Shown in pieces: positions 16,888-26,600 of a DNA stretch of 55,328 nt. The notes beneath the pieces were generated by a model. The model did no database searches, was not told where the DNA came from, and saw only the letters and a list, made by a program, of their open reading frames with translations. A program made the translations under genes and the position numbers. The first letter of the stretch is position 1. Every line of letters starts with the position of its first letter. Origin of the DNA: Muribaculaceae bacterium (lineage in GTDB: Bacteria; Bacteroidota; Bacteroidia; Bacteroidales; Muribaculaceae); the NCBI GenBank assembly GCA_017618355.1, contig JAFZUL010000159.1:1-55328 (forward strand), in the 5' to 3' direction.

Positions 16888-17466
16888 ATGGAAAACCGCA
16901 ATCAATTCTACAACCTTACCGAGAGCGAGATGATTGACCTATGGAAGCAGGTGATGCACCTCGAAACACCACGCCGCGACTGTACGGTGGAGTGGGATGA
17001 CGGCATCGACCTTGATGCCTTGCTGCTCACCCATATCAAGCAATGGTATGCCCACCAGTTGAACACCGCGCCCGCCAAGCTGCTGCCCATCGAAGATGTG
17101 GCGGCGCAAGTCTCACTCACCACTAGCCACGGCATCGTCGTTGCCACGCCACCTGAACGGTGCGTAAGACCAATAGAGTGGAAACTCGCCGAGTGGCAAC
17201 GCAGCGTCACCGAGTTTCTAGACCCCTGCAGCCATGAGGCGATGCTTCAGCTCAACGAGTGGACACGCGGCGGAGCAAGCGACCCCGCCATAATCGACTA
17301 TGGATTCCAACTGCTCATGATGAGCACTACTAGCAACACGCCACAACTTGAGCGCGCCCGCTGTGTGGTGCGTCCCACCGACGGCTCCTATCAATTTCAC
17401 AGCGACCTGCTAAGCACCATCCCCGAGTGGGATTTAGCTGACAAAGCAAACCCGGCAATGGAATAA
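16888..17466 (+). CDS. Unrecognised protein, 192 residues
   Basis: A soluble-looking protein without signal peptide or membrane segment. I do not recognise a family with certainty. It is tryptophan-rich (WKQVM, VEWDDG, KQWYAH, IEWKLAEWQRSV, NEWTRGG) and has two blocks that look conserved: LDALLLTHIKQWYAHQL followed by LLPIEDVA, and ARCVVRPTDGSYQFH. It could belong with phage-derived structural proteins such as the portal-like gene at 36907, but that is only an impression. The ATG at 16888 follows an ATAAACGAAA phrase; an in-frame start 60 bases upstream is less likely. Its GC content and codon use match its neighbours, and it stands between dapF (divergent) and the SusD end (convergent). Confidence 0.7.
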   Translation: MENRNQFYNLTESEMIDLWKQVMHLETPRRDCTVEWDDGIDLDALLLTHIKQWYAHQLNTAPAKLLPIEDVAAQVSLTTSHGIVVATPPERCVRPIEWKLAEWQRSVTEFLDPCSHEAMLQLNEWTRGGASDPAIIDYGFQLLMMSTTSNTPQLERARCVVRPTDGSYQFHSDLLSTIPEWDLADKANPAME

Positions 17467-17503
17467 ACCTAAATCGTAACTATTCAGTAAACTTATTATT
17501 ATT

Positions 17504-17609
17504 CCGATTTATCATCAAACAAACCCAACAAAGAATAACCAATCCAACAATTATTTTCTTGTTGTTATTTGTCTAGTTTTGTTGTTTTTGTTTGATAATC
17601 CCAAATCGG
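17504..17609. repeat. 106-bp imperfect inverted repeat
   Basis: The outer arms CCGATTT (17504-17510) and AAATCGG (17603-17609) are perfect. Inside, ATCATCAAACAAAC on the left pairs with GTTTTTGTTTGATAAT on the right with small gaps, and several CAACAA/TTGTTG blocks continue inward. It could form one long hairpin. No gene is seen in it. Confidence 0.6.
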
Positions 17610-17649
17610 CACTCAACAAATGATTGTTAATGGCAATTTGAGGATACAC

Positions 17650-17688
17650 AAAAAGCGTGGCGGCGCTGGGATGCGTGCCACGCTTTTT
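17650..17688. terminator. Bidirectional terminator after SusD and the gene at 16888
   Basis: AAAAAGCGTGGC (17650-17661) and GCCACGCTTTTT (17677-17688) form a 12-bp perfect stem with T runs on either strand, so it can stop both the minus-strand SusC/SusD transcript and the plus-strand transcript. A smaller palindrome ATTCCTC / GAGGAAT (17702-17719) followed by TGTCAC lies beside the SusD stop. Confidence 0.82.
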
Positions 17689-17732
17689 ATGGTTATGTGT
17701 TATTCCTCGTAAGAGGAATTGTCACATCAAGT

Positions 17733-19658
17733 TTACTCTTGAGTGCTGTCCCACCATACGGGGAGAGTGCAGATTTGGTCACTGAGGTACCACAATCCGT
17801 TAGAACCTACTGGCAGGTCGAGCGCGCCAGGAATCTGTGCGCCGATAGCCTCGAGGTTAGAAGAGTTGTAGTCCTTCTCATAGCTAGCCTGGTTCCAGCG
17901 GCGTGGATACTTGCCTTGTGGACAGTAGGTCCAGTAGCTAGCGGTGTTCTCATACATGTAAGGCTTGTGCCAGCCCATGAATATTGATGGGTTGTAGTCG
18001 TAGCGACGCATATCAAGCCACATCTCAGTGGTGAAGAAAATGGCAAACTGCTTTTGAGTCATAATCTTAGCCAAAGTGAGGTCGCCGGCAGTACCAATAG
18101 CGTTGTTGAGGTAGTTGTCAATGTCGGCCTGCTTCATTGGGGTGAACGAAGGCACGGTTTCAAGAGTCTTGTCACCCGATACCCACATATTGCAAATGTC
18201 ATTTACGTAGTTGATGTGAGCACGGATACCTTCCTTGTAAGCGGCAAATGCCTCAGCCTTCTTGCCCTGATTGAACAGAACCTCGGCCTTGATAAAGCAG
18301 CACTCGGCGTAAGAGCCAATAACTGTTGGGCTGGTTGGACGAGTCCAGAACACGCCTGAGAGAGCGCTCTCATCAAGAGGCGAACCCTTGTAGCTGGTCT
18401 TGCGCATGAGCATGTCCTTGCCACCACCGTAGCCAGTAGAACCCGACTGACCTTGCACGTAGAGTGTGTCGTAAGCATTGGCTGCAGTCCATCCAACATG
18501 TACGAAACGAACAGCACTAGCAGCCTTATCTGTCTCCTTGCCATTCTCATCATACATTATGATTTTGTAGGTAGAAGCCTTGATGCCACCGTTGCTGATA
18601 ATGTTGCTGTTGAGGTCAACACCCAGTGAGCGGCGCCACTTGCCATCGGCACTCCACTTAATCTCGGGAATAAGAGCAGCAATAGTGTCATTCTTCACCG
18701 AACGGCACCAGGGGATGAACTTGTCGGCACGCGGGTCTTCGACGCCCTTGCCGTCGAAGTTGGTAAGGTTGTCGTAGAAGCACTTGCTGACGAACATACG
18801 GTTGTTGTTCATGCCGATGCAAGAATAGAGTGTTGAGTAGTCAACAGGCTCATTCCAACCCTCGTGGTCCCAAGTGCTGCTGTTGTTATCCTCGTGGTAA
18901 ACCACAGTGTTGTCGGCATTGCTCTTCATCGCCTTGTCGAGGCAAGCGAGAATCTCGGCTTGGTCGTACTTGCCATCCTTGTAGCTGCCAGTAGCCTTCT
19001 TGCTCAAGTGGTTGAGCCAGCGTGCCTTGAGCATGTAGCAAAGCTTAATCCACTTGCCAGTGTCACCGCCGTTCCACATATCGCCGGCGCTTAATGGAGT
19101 AGCGCCTGGCTCTTGTTGACGCTGGAACAGCTCGATAGCCTCGTCAATGAGATCGATACATCCCATGAACACCTCTTTACCAGTGTTGTACTTGGGGTTA
19201 GTAGCCTCGCCGAAAGCTTCGTCAAATGGAGCCTCGCCAAAGAGGTCGGTAAGGTTCATGAAACCGAAGGCTTTCATGTAGCAAGCCATAGCGGCATAGT
19301 GGTAAGCTCCTTGCTCCATTGCTTGATTGTATAGGTCTGGCAAGTTGCCGCCTACAGGAACGAGGAACCATTGCTGAGAGTTGTTGGCACGGTTAGCGCC
19401 ACCAAGATTCCAGTTCATAGCAGCAGGTTGCTGTGTACCAGTGATAGTAGCCAACTGACCGCAATAGTAAGCGGTGTTGGACGAAGGAATCATATAGGAT
19501 GCAATGCTGTAGTGCTGCATGTACACACAGCGAGCATTCAAGCTGGCATCCGCCGAAGTTGGGGTGTTAGGGTCGTTGTTCACGTCAAGCCAATCGTTGC
19601 ACGAAGTCAACGAGAGAGCAGCTACACCCGCTATCATTAAAACTTTGAAAAATTTCAT
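17733..19658 (-). CDS. SusD-like outer-membrane lipoprotein (SusD-like_2 type)
   Basis: A 641-residue nutrient-binding lipoprotein. The signal peptide ends in a lipobox SLTSC (cysteine about residue 20), followed by NDWLDVNNDPNTPTSA, a segment typical of the SusD-like family that associates with the outer membrane. The helical body contains tetratricopeptide-like helices and a C-terminal segment with KQFAIFFTTEMWLDMRRYDYN, a strong family signature. It would sit on the cell surface and form a lid over its SusC partner to capture an oligosaccharide or peptide. It lies 134 bases downstream of that SusC on the same strand, so they form one operon. The ligand cannot be predicted; no glycoside hydrolase is nearby. 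Confidence 0.93.
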   Translation of the reverse strand: MKFFKVLMIAGVAALSLTSCNDWLDVNNDPNTPTSADASLNARCVYMQHYSIASYMIPSSNTAYYCGQLATITGTQQPAAMNWNLGGANRANNSQQWFLVPVGGNLPDLYNQAMEQGAYHYAAMACYMKAFGFMNLTDLFGEAPFDEAFGEATNPKYNTGKEVFMGCIDLIDEAIELFQRQQEPGATPLSAGDMWNGGDTGKWIKLCYMLKARWLNHLSKKATGSYKDGKYDQAEILACLDKAMKSNADNTVVYHEDNNSSTWDHEGWNEPVDYSTLYSCIGMNNNRMFVSKCFYDNLTNFDGKGVEDPRADKFIPWCRSVKNDTIAALIPEIKWSADGKWRRSLGVDLNSNIISNGGIKASTYKIIMYDENGKETDKAASAVRFVHVGWTAANAYDTLYVQGQSGSTGYGGGKDMLMRKTSYKGSPLDESALSGVFWTRPTSPTVIGSYAECCFIKAEVLFNQGKKAEAFAAYKEGIRAHINYVNDICNMWVSGDKTLETVPSFTPMKQADIDNYLNNAIGTAGDLTLAKIMTQKQFAIFFTTEMWLDMRRYDYNPSIFMGWHKPYMYENTASYWTYCPQGKYPRRWNQASYEKDYNSSNLEAIGAQIPGALDLPVGSNGLWYLSDQICTLPVWWDSTQE

Positions 19659-19708
19659 ATTCTATAATGTTTAGTAAGTTCTTAACTATTATGTCGGCTT
19701 CGCCGAAG

Positions 19709-19761
19709 TTTAGAGGGAAGAGTTGAGAGTTTAGATGACTCTAAAAACAAAACTCTAAACC
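19709..19761. repeat. Phrase repeat in the SusC-SusD gap
   Basis: The 134-base gap has a degenerate repeat of TTTAGAG/GAGAGTTTAG (for example GAGTTGAGAGTTTAGA), with an inverted copy AACTCTAAAC at 19751-19760, followed by a GCGCGAAGCGC palindrome. It lies within the operon between the two coding regions. Confidence 0.5.
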
Positions 19762-19792
19762 GCGCGAAGCGCCGGTAAATGTAACGGGTGCA

Positions 19793-22700
19793 TTAGAATG
19801 TGAGGTTCACACCAAATGCGAAACTAGCTGTAGATGGAACACCGCAGTAGTCGATACCCACCGAAGAAGAACCAATAGAACCAGCACCAGCAGCAGCAAC
19901 CTCGGGATCACCGTCGTAGTTGGTGAACAGCAGCAGGTTGTTGGCAACAGCACTGAACGTACAGCCCTTGATGAACTTAGTCTTAGCAAGGAGTTCCTTT
20001 GGCAGGCTGTAAGACAGCGAGATGGTGCGCAGACGCAGAGCGTTAACCTTCTTCATGAAGTTGGTGCTCTCGCGCAGATAGTAGGTCTGGTAGTAGTTGT
20101 TGATAATCCACTCGCCAGGAGTCTGCTTGCCGTTGTATTCATAGAGCTTGCCAGCCTCGAAGGTGTAGGTTTCAACATCGCCGTAAACATTGTTGCCATC
20201 GGCATCGGTGCCAGTCTTGTGAACACCAGTGATGGTGAGCAAGTCGCGATCCTCGGTGATTTTGGCATTACCGTTAGCCACCATAGAATAGTATGTGCCG
20301 TTGTAAACGTGACCGCCTACACGGAACTCCCACAACATGTTGAATGACCAGTTCTTCCAAGTGAGGGTGTTGTTCCAACCACCAGCTACACGTGGCTCGC
20401 GGTTACCAATCTCAAGCTTGTCGTTAGTACCGCCCACAGGCATGTTGTTAGTGTCGAGCACGATGTTGCCGTTGTCATCACGGTCGAACTCGCTACCACT
20501 GATAGCCATGAAGTTACCATCGTTGAACGAAGCAGCGCGAGCGCTACCCACCTGAACGTCGGTTACATAAAGGATGTTCATTCCATCGAGGAGGTGCTTA
20601 ACAGTACCACGGTTGCCATAGAGGTTCAAGCTGGTTTCCCAGGTGAAGTCGCGGGTCTGAACGGGGATACCGCCAATGGTGAGCTCCATACCCTTGTTGT
20701 AAACGTCACCGGCGTTAACCTTGCGAAGGATGTAGCCAATGTAGTTCGACAGACGAGGCTCCATAATCTGGTTGTAAGAGTTGTTGGTATAGAATGCGTA
20801 GTCGAAGTGCAGACGGTTCTGCAAGAAGCGCATCTCAAGACCAATCTCAGTTGACTCAGTAATCTCAGGCTTGAGGAATGGGTTACCTGTTGTCCAAGTG
20901 TTACCCACACCAGTCATGCCATTCAGATAGGTACCAACAGGCCACAGATAGGTGTTGGTAACATAGGGGCTAGTGTCCTTACCTACACGTGCCCAGCTGG
21001 CGCGAATCTTACCGAAGGTCATCCATGCGGGACGGGCGTCACCCATAAGCTCGGTGAATACGATAGCACCGCTAACTGATGGGTAGAAGTAGCTGCGGTT
21101 CTCCTTTGGCAGAGTAGAAGACCAGTCATTACGTCCGGTCACTGTCAAGAAAATGGCGTTGCGCCAGTCAACACGGAACTCGCCAAATACACCCACGAGG
21201 CGCTTGCGGCTCTTATAATTGCTGAAGTCACGGTCCTCTTTGAGGGCGTTGTCAAACGAATAGAACTCGGGCACCTGGAAGTTCCAAGCCATGCGTGAGT
21301 TGCGTGTGTTCTTGGTGTATTCACTGGCGGTACCGAGCATGAGGTTGAAGTTGAAGTCACCAAACTGCTTGTTGAAGTTGGTCATCAAGTTAGTTGAGAG
21401 ATACTGGTAGCGGAGCGAGTTCTCACTGTACATACCATTCTTCCACAATTCCTTGTGAGTACCACCAGGAGCGAGACGGTTGGCGTTCTCAGTAGTATAA
21501 GAGTCGATACCCATGCGGTAGCTAACCCACCACCAGTCAAAGAGGTCGGCCTTCACGCTGAAGTTGCCGGTGAAGCGCTCGGTGTTATCAGTGAGGCGGT
21601 CCTTATTGAGAATCCAGTAAGGATTGTTGCGCTCATCCCATGGATCGAGGTCGGTACGCAAACTGTGACGGCTGCCATCCTCGTTGAGGTAATAAGTCAT
21701 GTCGTCAAATGCGTTCCAGTTGTAAACCGAGTACATGGTACCACCACCAGCATCACCATAGAGCTGTGCACTGGTAAGGGTCTTAGTGGTGCGTGCCTGG
21801 CTATAGGCGGCATTTGCGGTGAAAGTGAAGAGTTTGTACTTCTGCTCACCATTAAAGCGGAACGTTGCTTTCTTGTAGCCAGTAGTTGGGATGATACCGT
21901 CCTGATCGTAGAACGAACCTGAGAGGAACATGCTACCAGTCTTGTTACCGGCGCTGATGCTCAGGTTGGTGTCCCAAGCGCCACCATGCTGGAAGAAGTT
22001 GCCAATGTTGTCATAAGTCTGCTCGCCAGCAGCTGCTGGAGCACCCCATGAGTTATAAGAACGGTCATCATAAGTGAAGTCCTTGAATGAGCCATCGGCG
22101 TTGTAGTGCTGCTCGATGTAACCGCGCTTGTACTTCTTCTGAGTCTCAGGCAGGTATTTAGCCCAAGTAGTGATGTACTTGGCGTTCAAGTTAATCTCGA
22201 CATTGCCTTCCTGACCTTTTTTGGTAGTGATGATAACAACACCGTTGGCGGCACGCGAGCCATAGAGTGCCGATGCGGCAGGGCCTTTCAGTACACTCAT
22301 GCTCTCTATATCCTCAGGGTTGATATCCATCACACGGTTAGCGTTGGTGGTAGCAGTAGAAAGCATACCGTCGAAAGCCGAGTTACCAATCACTGAAGCC
22401 GAGTTGTCGTAGATAACACCGTCAACAACAAACAGAGGCTGGTTGTCGCGCTCAAGTGATGTACCACCACGCAGGATGATCTGAGCACCCGAACCGGCAG
22501 CACCACTTGTCTGGGTAACGGTCACACCGGCAACCTTACCAGCCAGCGAGTTGATGGCGTTGGTGTTCTTGTTACGCATCAGCTCATCGGCCTTCAAGTC
22601 TTCAACGGCATAACCGAGCGACTTGCGGTCTTTCTTGATACCGAGTGCGGTAACTACCACCTCGTCGAGAGTGTTGTTGGCATCGGTCATCTCGATGTCC

Positions 22701-23002
22701 ATACTCGAACCGGTAACCTTTACTTCTTGAGGGTTAGAACCCACATACTTGATTACCAGAGTGCTACCAGGGGCAGCCTGGATTGAATACTGGCCGTTGA
22801 TATCGGAGGCAGTGACACGGTTAGTGCCCTTTACCTGAATTGTTGCACCGATTAGCGGCTCACCGTTGCCGTCACGAACGACACCGGTCACTTTGTTGTT
22901 CTGCGCATTAGCGGTAAAACCCCACGCTTGACCAGAGGTCATGCCAAAGGGGGCTCCAAACGCCAATATCAGCGCAGCCAACAATGCAATTTGCTTTTTC
23001 AT
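19793..23002 (-). CDS. SusC/RagA family TonB-linked outer-membrane protein (first pair)
   Basis: A 1069-residue TonB-dependent transporter. After a signal peptide there is a carboxypeptidase-D-like domain (KVTGVVRDGNGEPLIGATI, then TASDINGQYSI), a TonB-box region LDEVVVTALGIKKD, and the plug domain with VTVTQTSGAAGSGAQIILRG, PLFVVDGV and ALYGSRAANGVVIITTKKG, all SusC signatures. The 22-strand barrel ends in FAFGVNLTF with a C-terminal phenylalanine. It imports the ligand captured by its SusD partner across the outer membrane using TonB energy. The ATG at 23002 is preferred to an in-frame GTG two codons earlier; the ATG overlaps a three-codon upstream frame (see 22999-23010). No FecR or ECF sigma gene is adjacent. 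Confidence 0.95.
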   Translation of the reverse strand: MKKQIALLAALILAFGAPFGMTSGQAWGFTANAQNNKVTGVVRDGNGEPLIGATIQVKGTNRVTASDINGQYSIQAAPGSTLVIKYVGSNPQEVKVTGSSMDIEMTDANNTLDEVVVTALGIKKDRKSLGYAVEDLKADELMRNKNTNAINSLAGKVAGVTVTQTSGAAGSGAQIILRGGTSLERDNQPLFVVDGVIYDNSASVIGNSAFDGMLSTATTNANRVMDINPEDIESMSVLKGPAASALYGSRAANGVVIITTKKGQEGNVEINLNAKYITTWAKYLPETQKKYKRGYIEQHYNADGSFKDFTYDDRSYNSWGAPAAAGEQTYDNIGNFFQHGGAWDTNLSISAGNKTGSMFLSGSFYDQDGIIPTTGYKKATFRFNGEQKYKLFTFTANAAYSQARTTKTLTSAQLYGDAGGGTMYSVYNWNAFDDMTYYLNEDGSRHSLRTDLDPWDERNNPYWILNKDRLTDNTERFTGNFSVKADLFDWWWVSYRMGIDSYTTENANRLAPGGTHKELWKNGMYSENSLRYQYLSTNLMTNFNKQFGDFNFNLMLGTASEYTKNTRNSRMAWNFQVPEFYSFDNALKEDRDFSNYKSRKRLVGVFGEFRVDWRNAIFLTVTGRNDWSSTLPKENRSYFYPSVSGAIVFTELMGDARPAWMTFGKIRASWARVGKDTSPYVTNTYLWPVGTYLNGMTGVGNTWTTGNPFLKPEITESTEIGLEMRFLQNRLHFDYAFYTNNSYNQIMEPRLSNYIGYILRKVNAGDVYNKGMELTIGGIPVQTRDFTWETSLNLYGNRGTVKHLLDGMNILYVTDVQVGSARAASFNDGNFMAISGSEFDRDDNGNIVLDTNNMPVGGTNDKLEIGNREPRVAGGWNNTLTWKNWSFNMLWEFRVGGHVYNGTYYSMVANGNAKITEDRDLLTITGVHKTGTDADGNNVYGDVETYTFEAGKLYEYNGKQTPGEWIINNYYQTYYLRESTNFMKKVNALRLRTISLSYSLPKELLAKTKFIKGCTFSAVANNLLLFTNYDGDPEVAAAGAGSIGSSSVGIDYCGVPSTASFAFGVNLTF

Positions 23003-23010
23003 ACGCACAT
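22999..23010 (-). promoter_or_regulatory. Three-codon upstream frame overlapping the first SusC start
   Basis: On the minus strand ATGTGCGTATGA encodes Met-Cys-Val-stop, and its stop overlaps the SusC ATG. The flanking sequence TATTAACAAAAATCATG is nearly the same as before the second SusC at 23643. It could couple translation or simply be part of a conserved leader. Confidence 0.45.
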
Positions 23011-23042
23011 GATTTTTGTTAATAAATTAATGAATTGATTTT

Positions 23043-23057
23043 ATCAATAGTATTGAT
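23043..23057. promoter_or_regulatory. Perfect 15-bp palindrome in the first SusC leader
   Basis: ATCAATAGTATTGAT is a perfect dyad (7-bp arms around one G). It lies between the predicted promoter (23111-23142) and the SusC start, so it could be an operator or a small hairpin in the leader. No match was seen in the other SusC leader. Confidence 0.4.
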
Positions 23058-23110
23058 TTTTATTACTCGTTTTATAAGTCGCGACGCATCATAACTCGCG
23101 AAATAGAGCA

Positions 23111-23142
23111 CAAAATTGAAAAGTTTTTTTCTTTTGTGCAAA
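23111..23142 (-). promoter_or_regulatory. Predicted promoter of the first SusC/SusD pair
   Basis: On the minus strand TTTG (plus 23139-23142), exactly 20 bases, then CAATTTTG (plus 23111-23118; one mismatch to TAnnTTTG). The leader to the SusC ATG is about 100 bases. Confidence 0.55.
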
Positions 23143-23485
23143 TATTTTATATAGAAAAATGTGAAAATGTAATAAATAGTTAATATATATGTTTTATAAC
23201 ATATTTTTAGAGCATGTTTTTAGTGGAAAATCATGATAATATGCATGTATTTGCAACAAACACACCTATTATTTGTATTATTATAGAGGGTGGCATTTTG
23301 GATTGTAAACATAATTTTAAAACATTTTAATACACCCTCGTTATAGATATTTTTTAGCAAAACAGGAAAGATTGATGCGAGACATAATTCAAAGGACATG
23401 CCGACCTCTTTGTGCCTCATAATGATACAATTTTCATCCATTTTGGCGGAATATTAATCTTTATTGACATTTTTTTGAAAAAAAA
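23143..23485. other. AT-rich divergent intergenic region, no gene recognised
   Basis: The space between the two SusC promoters is strongly AT-rich. A less AT-rich block near 23365-23450 has an open frame of 73 codons on the minus strand, but its amino-acid content is odd (many Cys, Ile and Asn) and it has no promoter or family match, so it is not called a gene. Regulatory sites for the divergent pair could be here. Confidence 0.4.
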
Positions 23486-23517
23486 TTTGCATATTTCTAT
23501 AATTTGTTAGATATTTG
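23486..23517 (+). promoter_or_regulatory. Predicted promoter of the second SusC/SusD pair
   Basis: TTTG at 23486-23489, a 20-base spacer and GATATTTG at 23510-23517 (one mismatch to TAnnTTTG). The leader to the SusC ATG is about 120 bases. Confidence 0.6.
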
Positions 23518-23634
23518 TACTTTATTTCTATGAAAAGGCGAAATCACACAAACAAAACAATGAAATAATAACTTTCTATTATAAAGAAAATAAAGAGTTT
23601 ATAAACTATATTTCTAATTTTATTAACAAAAAAC

Positions 23635-23646
23635 ATGTGCGTATGA
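23635..23646 (+). promoter_or_regulatory. Three-codon upstream frame overlapping the second SusC start
   Basis: ATGTGCGTATGA (Met-Cys-Val-stop) overlaps the SusC ATG at 23643 by its stop codon. The bases before it, TATTAACAAAAAACATG, match the leader of the other SusC except for one base. Confidence 0.45.
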
Positions 23647-26600
23647 AAAAGTATTTTGCATTGTTAGGTGCTTTGTTGTTAGCGTGTGGCAGCTATAGCT
23701 ACTCTCATGCTGAGCAAGCACCTCAAGCCATGTCCACACAGTTGACCAATGTGTCGGGTACCGTTGTCGATGAGAATGGCGAGCCCGTGATTGGCGCTAC
23801 TGTTTCGGAAATTGGTACCACACGCGTCACTGCCACCGACATCAATGGCCGATTCAACCTTCGCGCCAGTGGCAAGGGTAAAATTGAAATCGCCTATGTC
23901 GGCTACAAGACTGTGACTGTTAACCCAGGCAGCAATCTCAACATTCGTCTTGAAGAGGACAAAGCCGCTCTCGACGAGGTTGTGGTTGTAGGTTATGGTA
24001 CCCAAAAGAAAGCCAACCTTACTGGTGCAGTAAGCAACGTTGACGTTGCTAAGGTTCTCGAGTCAAAGAGCGAGACCGACGTCAGCAAGGCTCTGCAAGG
24101 TACCGTTCCTGGTCTTACCATCTTGAACAACGACGGTCGTATCGATTCAGATGCCTCTCTCGTGATTCGTGGTATCGGTACATTGTCTAACAGTGGAACT
24201 TCTACACCATTGTATGTTGTTGATGGTGTTCCCACCGACAACTTGACTTACCTGAACCCCAACGATATCGAGACTATCTCGGTATTGAAGGATGCTGCTT
24301 CCACTTCTATCTATGGTACACGTGCTGCCTTCGGTGTGGTTCTCATCACAACCAAGACTGCTCATGTAAAGGACAACATCAAGGTTTCTTACAAGAACAA
24401 CTTCGCTTGGAGCCAGGCTACTACCCTGCCCGACTATCCAAACGTTCCCACTCAGGTTCAAGGACTTATCGACGTTAACAAACGTATGGGTCTGGAAGTT
24501 GAGCTCTTTGGTATGTACTTAGACAGGCCAGAGTTCCAAGCTGGTATGAACAAGTGGATTGAAAAGCATGGTGACACCAAAGCCAAATATCGTGAGATGA
24601 TTTACGGTGATGACTATGATGAGTATGGTTACTATGCTAACTGGGATGTGCCCGGAATCATGTTCAACAACCACGCTCCATCACAGTCGCACAACATTTC
24701 GGCTACTGGCAACAGCGGACGCACCAACTTCTATGTTTCGTTCGGTTATGACCAGAGACAGGGTCTTCACACCTTTAACCCCGATAAGGTTAAACGTTAC
24801 AATGCCACTGTCAATGTATCAACTCAGGCTACCGACTGGCTGACCCTTGGTGCACGCGTCGCCTATACCGACCGCACCTATGATGGCGTATCTAACCGTC
24901 AGAACTACGGCAATGCAGGTTATCAGTACCTGTGGCGCTGGGGTTCGTTCTTTGGCCCTTATGGCTACTTCGTAAATCCTGCCGACGGCATGGAGTATGA
25001 CGCTCGCACCATGATTGGTTATCGCAAGCAGGGTGGTGAAAGAATGCGCCACATGAACAACCTGCGTATGACAGGTTTCGTGAAGATTGACCTCTCGCAT
25101 GGCCTCACCTTCAATGGTGACTACACCTTCATCCGCAAGAACACTAAGTATAAAGATGTTGGTCTTCCTGTAAATCTTTACAACACTTGGGGTCTCGCGC
25201 CTAAGGGTCCAACCAGCACTCTTGTTACTTCAACTTGGATTGAGAGTGACCACAGCGTTTATCAGAACCAAGTATTCAACGGATACTTCAACTACAATCA
25301 GCTCTTCAACGATGCTCACAACCTTAACATTATGGTTGGTGCCAACCTCGACAAGGCCGACTATGAGTATCTGTACTATGAACGTCACGGCATCCAGGAT
25401 GTGAACATGCCTGAGCTTGCTCTCACCAACGAAGACTACACCTACAGCCACTCGCACACACACCAGGGTTCGGCAGGCTTCTTCGGACGTATCAACTATG
25501 ACTACAAGGGCATCTACCTCTTTGAGGTAAACGGTCGCTACGACGGTTCTAGCAAGTTCCCAAGCGGAGACCAGTGGGCATTCTTCCCATCGTTCTCTGT
25601 TGGTTATCGCATCAGCGAGGAAGCATTCTGGGATCCAATCAAGAACACTATCAACAATGCTAAGATTCGCGCTTCTTATGGTACAATCGGTAACCAGGAA
25701 ATCGGTGCCGACATGTTCCTCGAGACTATGGCTAAGCAGAGCAACGCAGTTTACTGGATGGGTGCAGGCTCTTCACGTTATGACTACTTCTCGGCTCCAA
25801 AACTGGTGTCGAAGTCACTGACTTGGGAGAAGATTAAGACCACCAACATCGGTCTTGACCTGAGCTTCCTCCGTGGCGAAATCAACCTTACTGCCGACTG
25901 GTATCAGCGTGACACCGAAGGCATGCTTGCTCCAGGCAAGGCAATGCCTGCTGTGCTTGGCGCTAGTGCTGCTTGGGAGAACGCCGGTTCGCTCCGCACT
26001 CGCGGATGGGAAATCACCATCGACTGGCGTCACCGCTTTGGCGATGCCAGTGTTTATGCTACCTTCAACTTGAGTGACTATAAGACTACAGTTACCGAGT
26101 GGGATAGCAACAACCTCCTTAACACTAACTATAGTGGCAAGGAATATGGCGCTATCTGGGGCTTCGAGACCGACCGCTACTTCGACTTCAACGACTTCAA
26201 CGGCCAGAATGCCGACGGTTCTTGGAACTACAAGAGCGGCGTAGCCGACCAGACTAAGCTTCAGAGCAGCGGCTTCGTATATGGTCCTGGCGACATCAAG
26301 TTCGTTGACCAGAACGGTGACGGCGTGATTGACTGGGGTGATGGTACTCCCGACAATCACGGTGACCTTATCAAGCTTGGTAACACTACTCCTCGCTTCC
26401 AGTACTCTCTGCGTCTTGGCGGTGACTGGAAGGGATTTGACCTTGACTTGTATCTGCAAGGTGTTGGCAAGCGTAATTACTGGTCACAATCAGCATTCGT
26501 AATGCCAATGATGCGTGGTGCCGATGCTCTCTATATTAACCAGACCAACTATATCACTGAGGCCGAGTTTGCTGCTGGCGTTATCCGTCAGGATGCCGAC

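Noticed and set aside
23220-23441. 73-codon frame in the divergent SusC gap
   Set aside because: Odd composition, no promoter, no family feature and very AT-rich; more likely chance.
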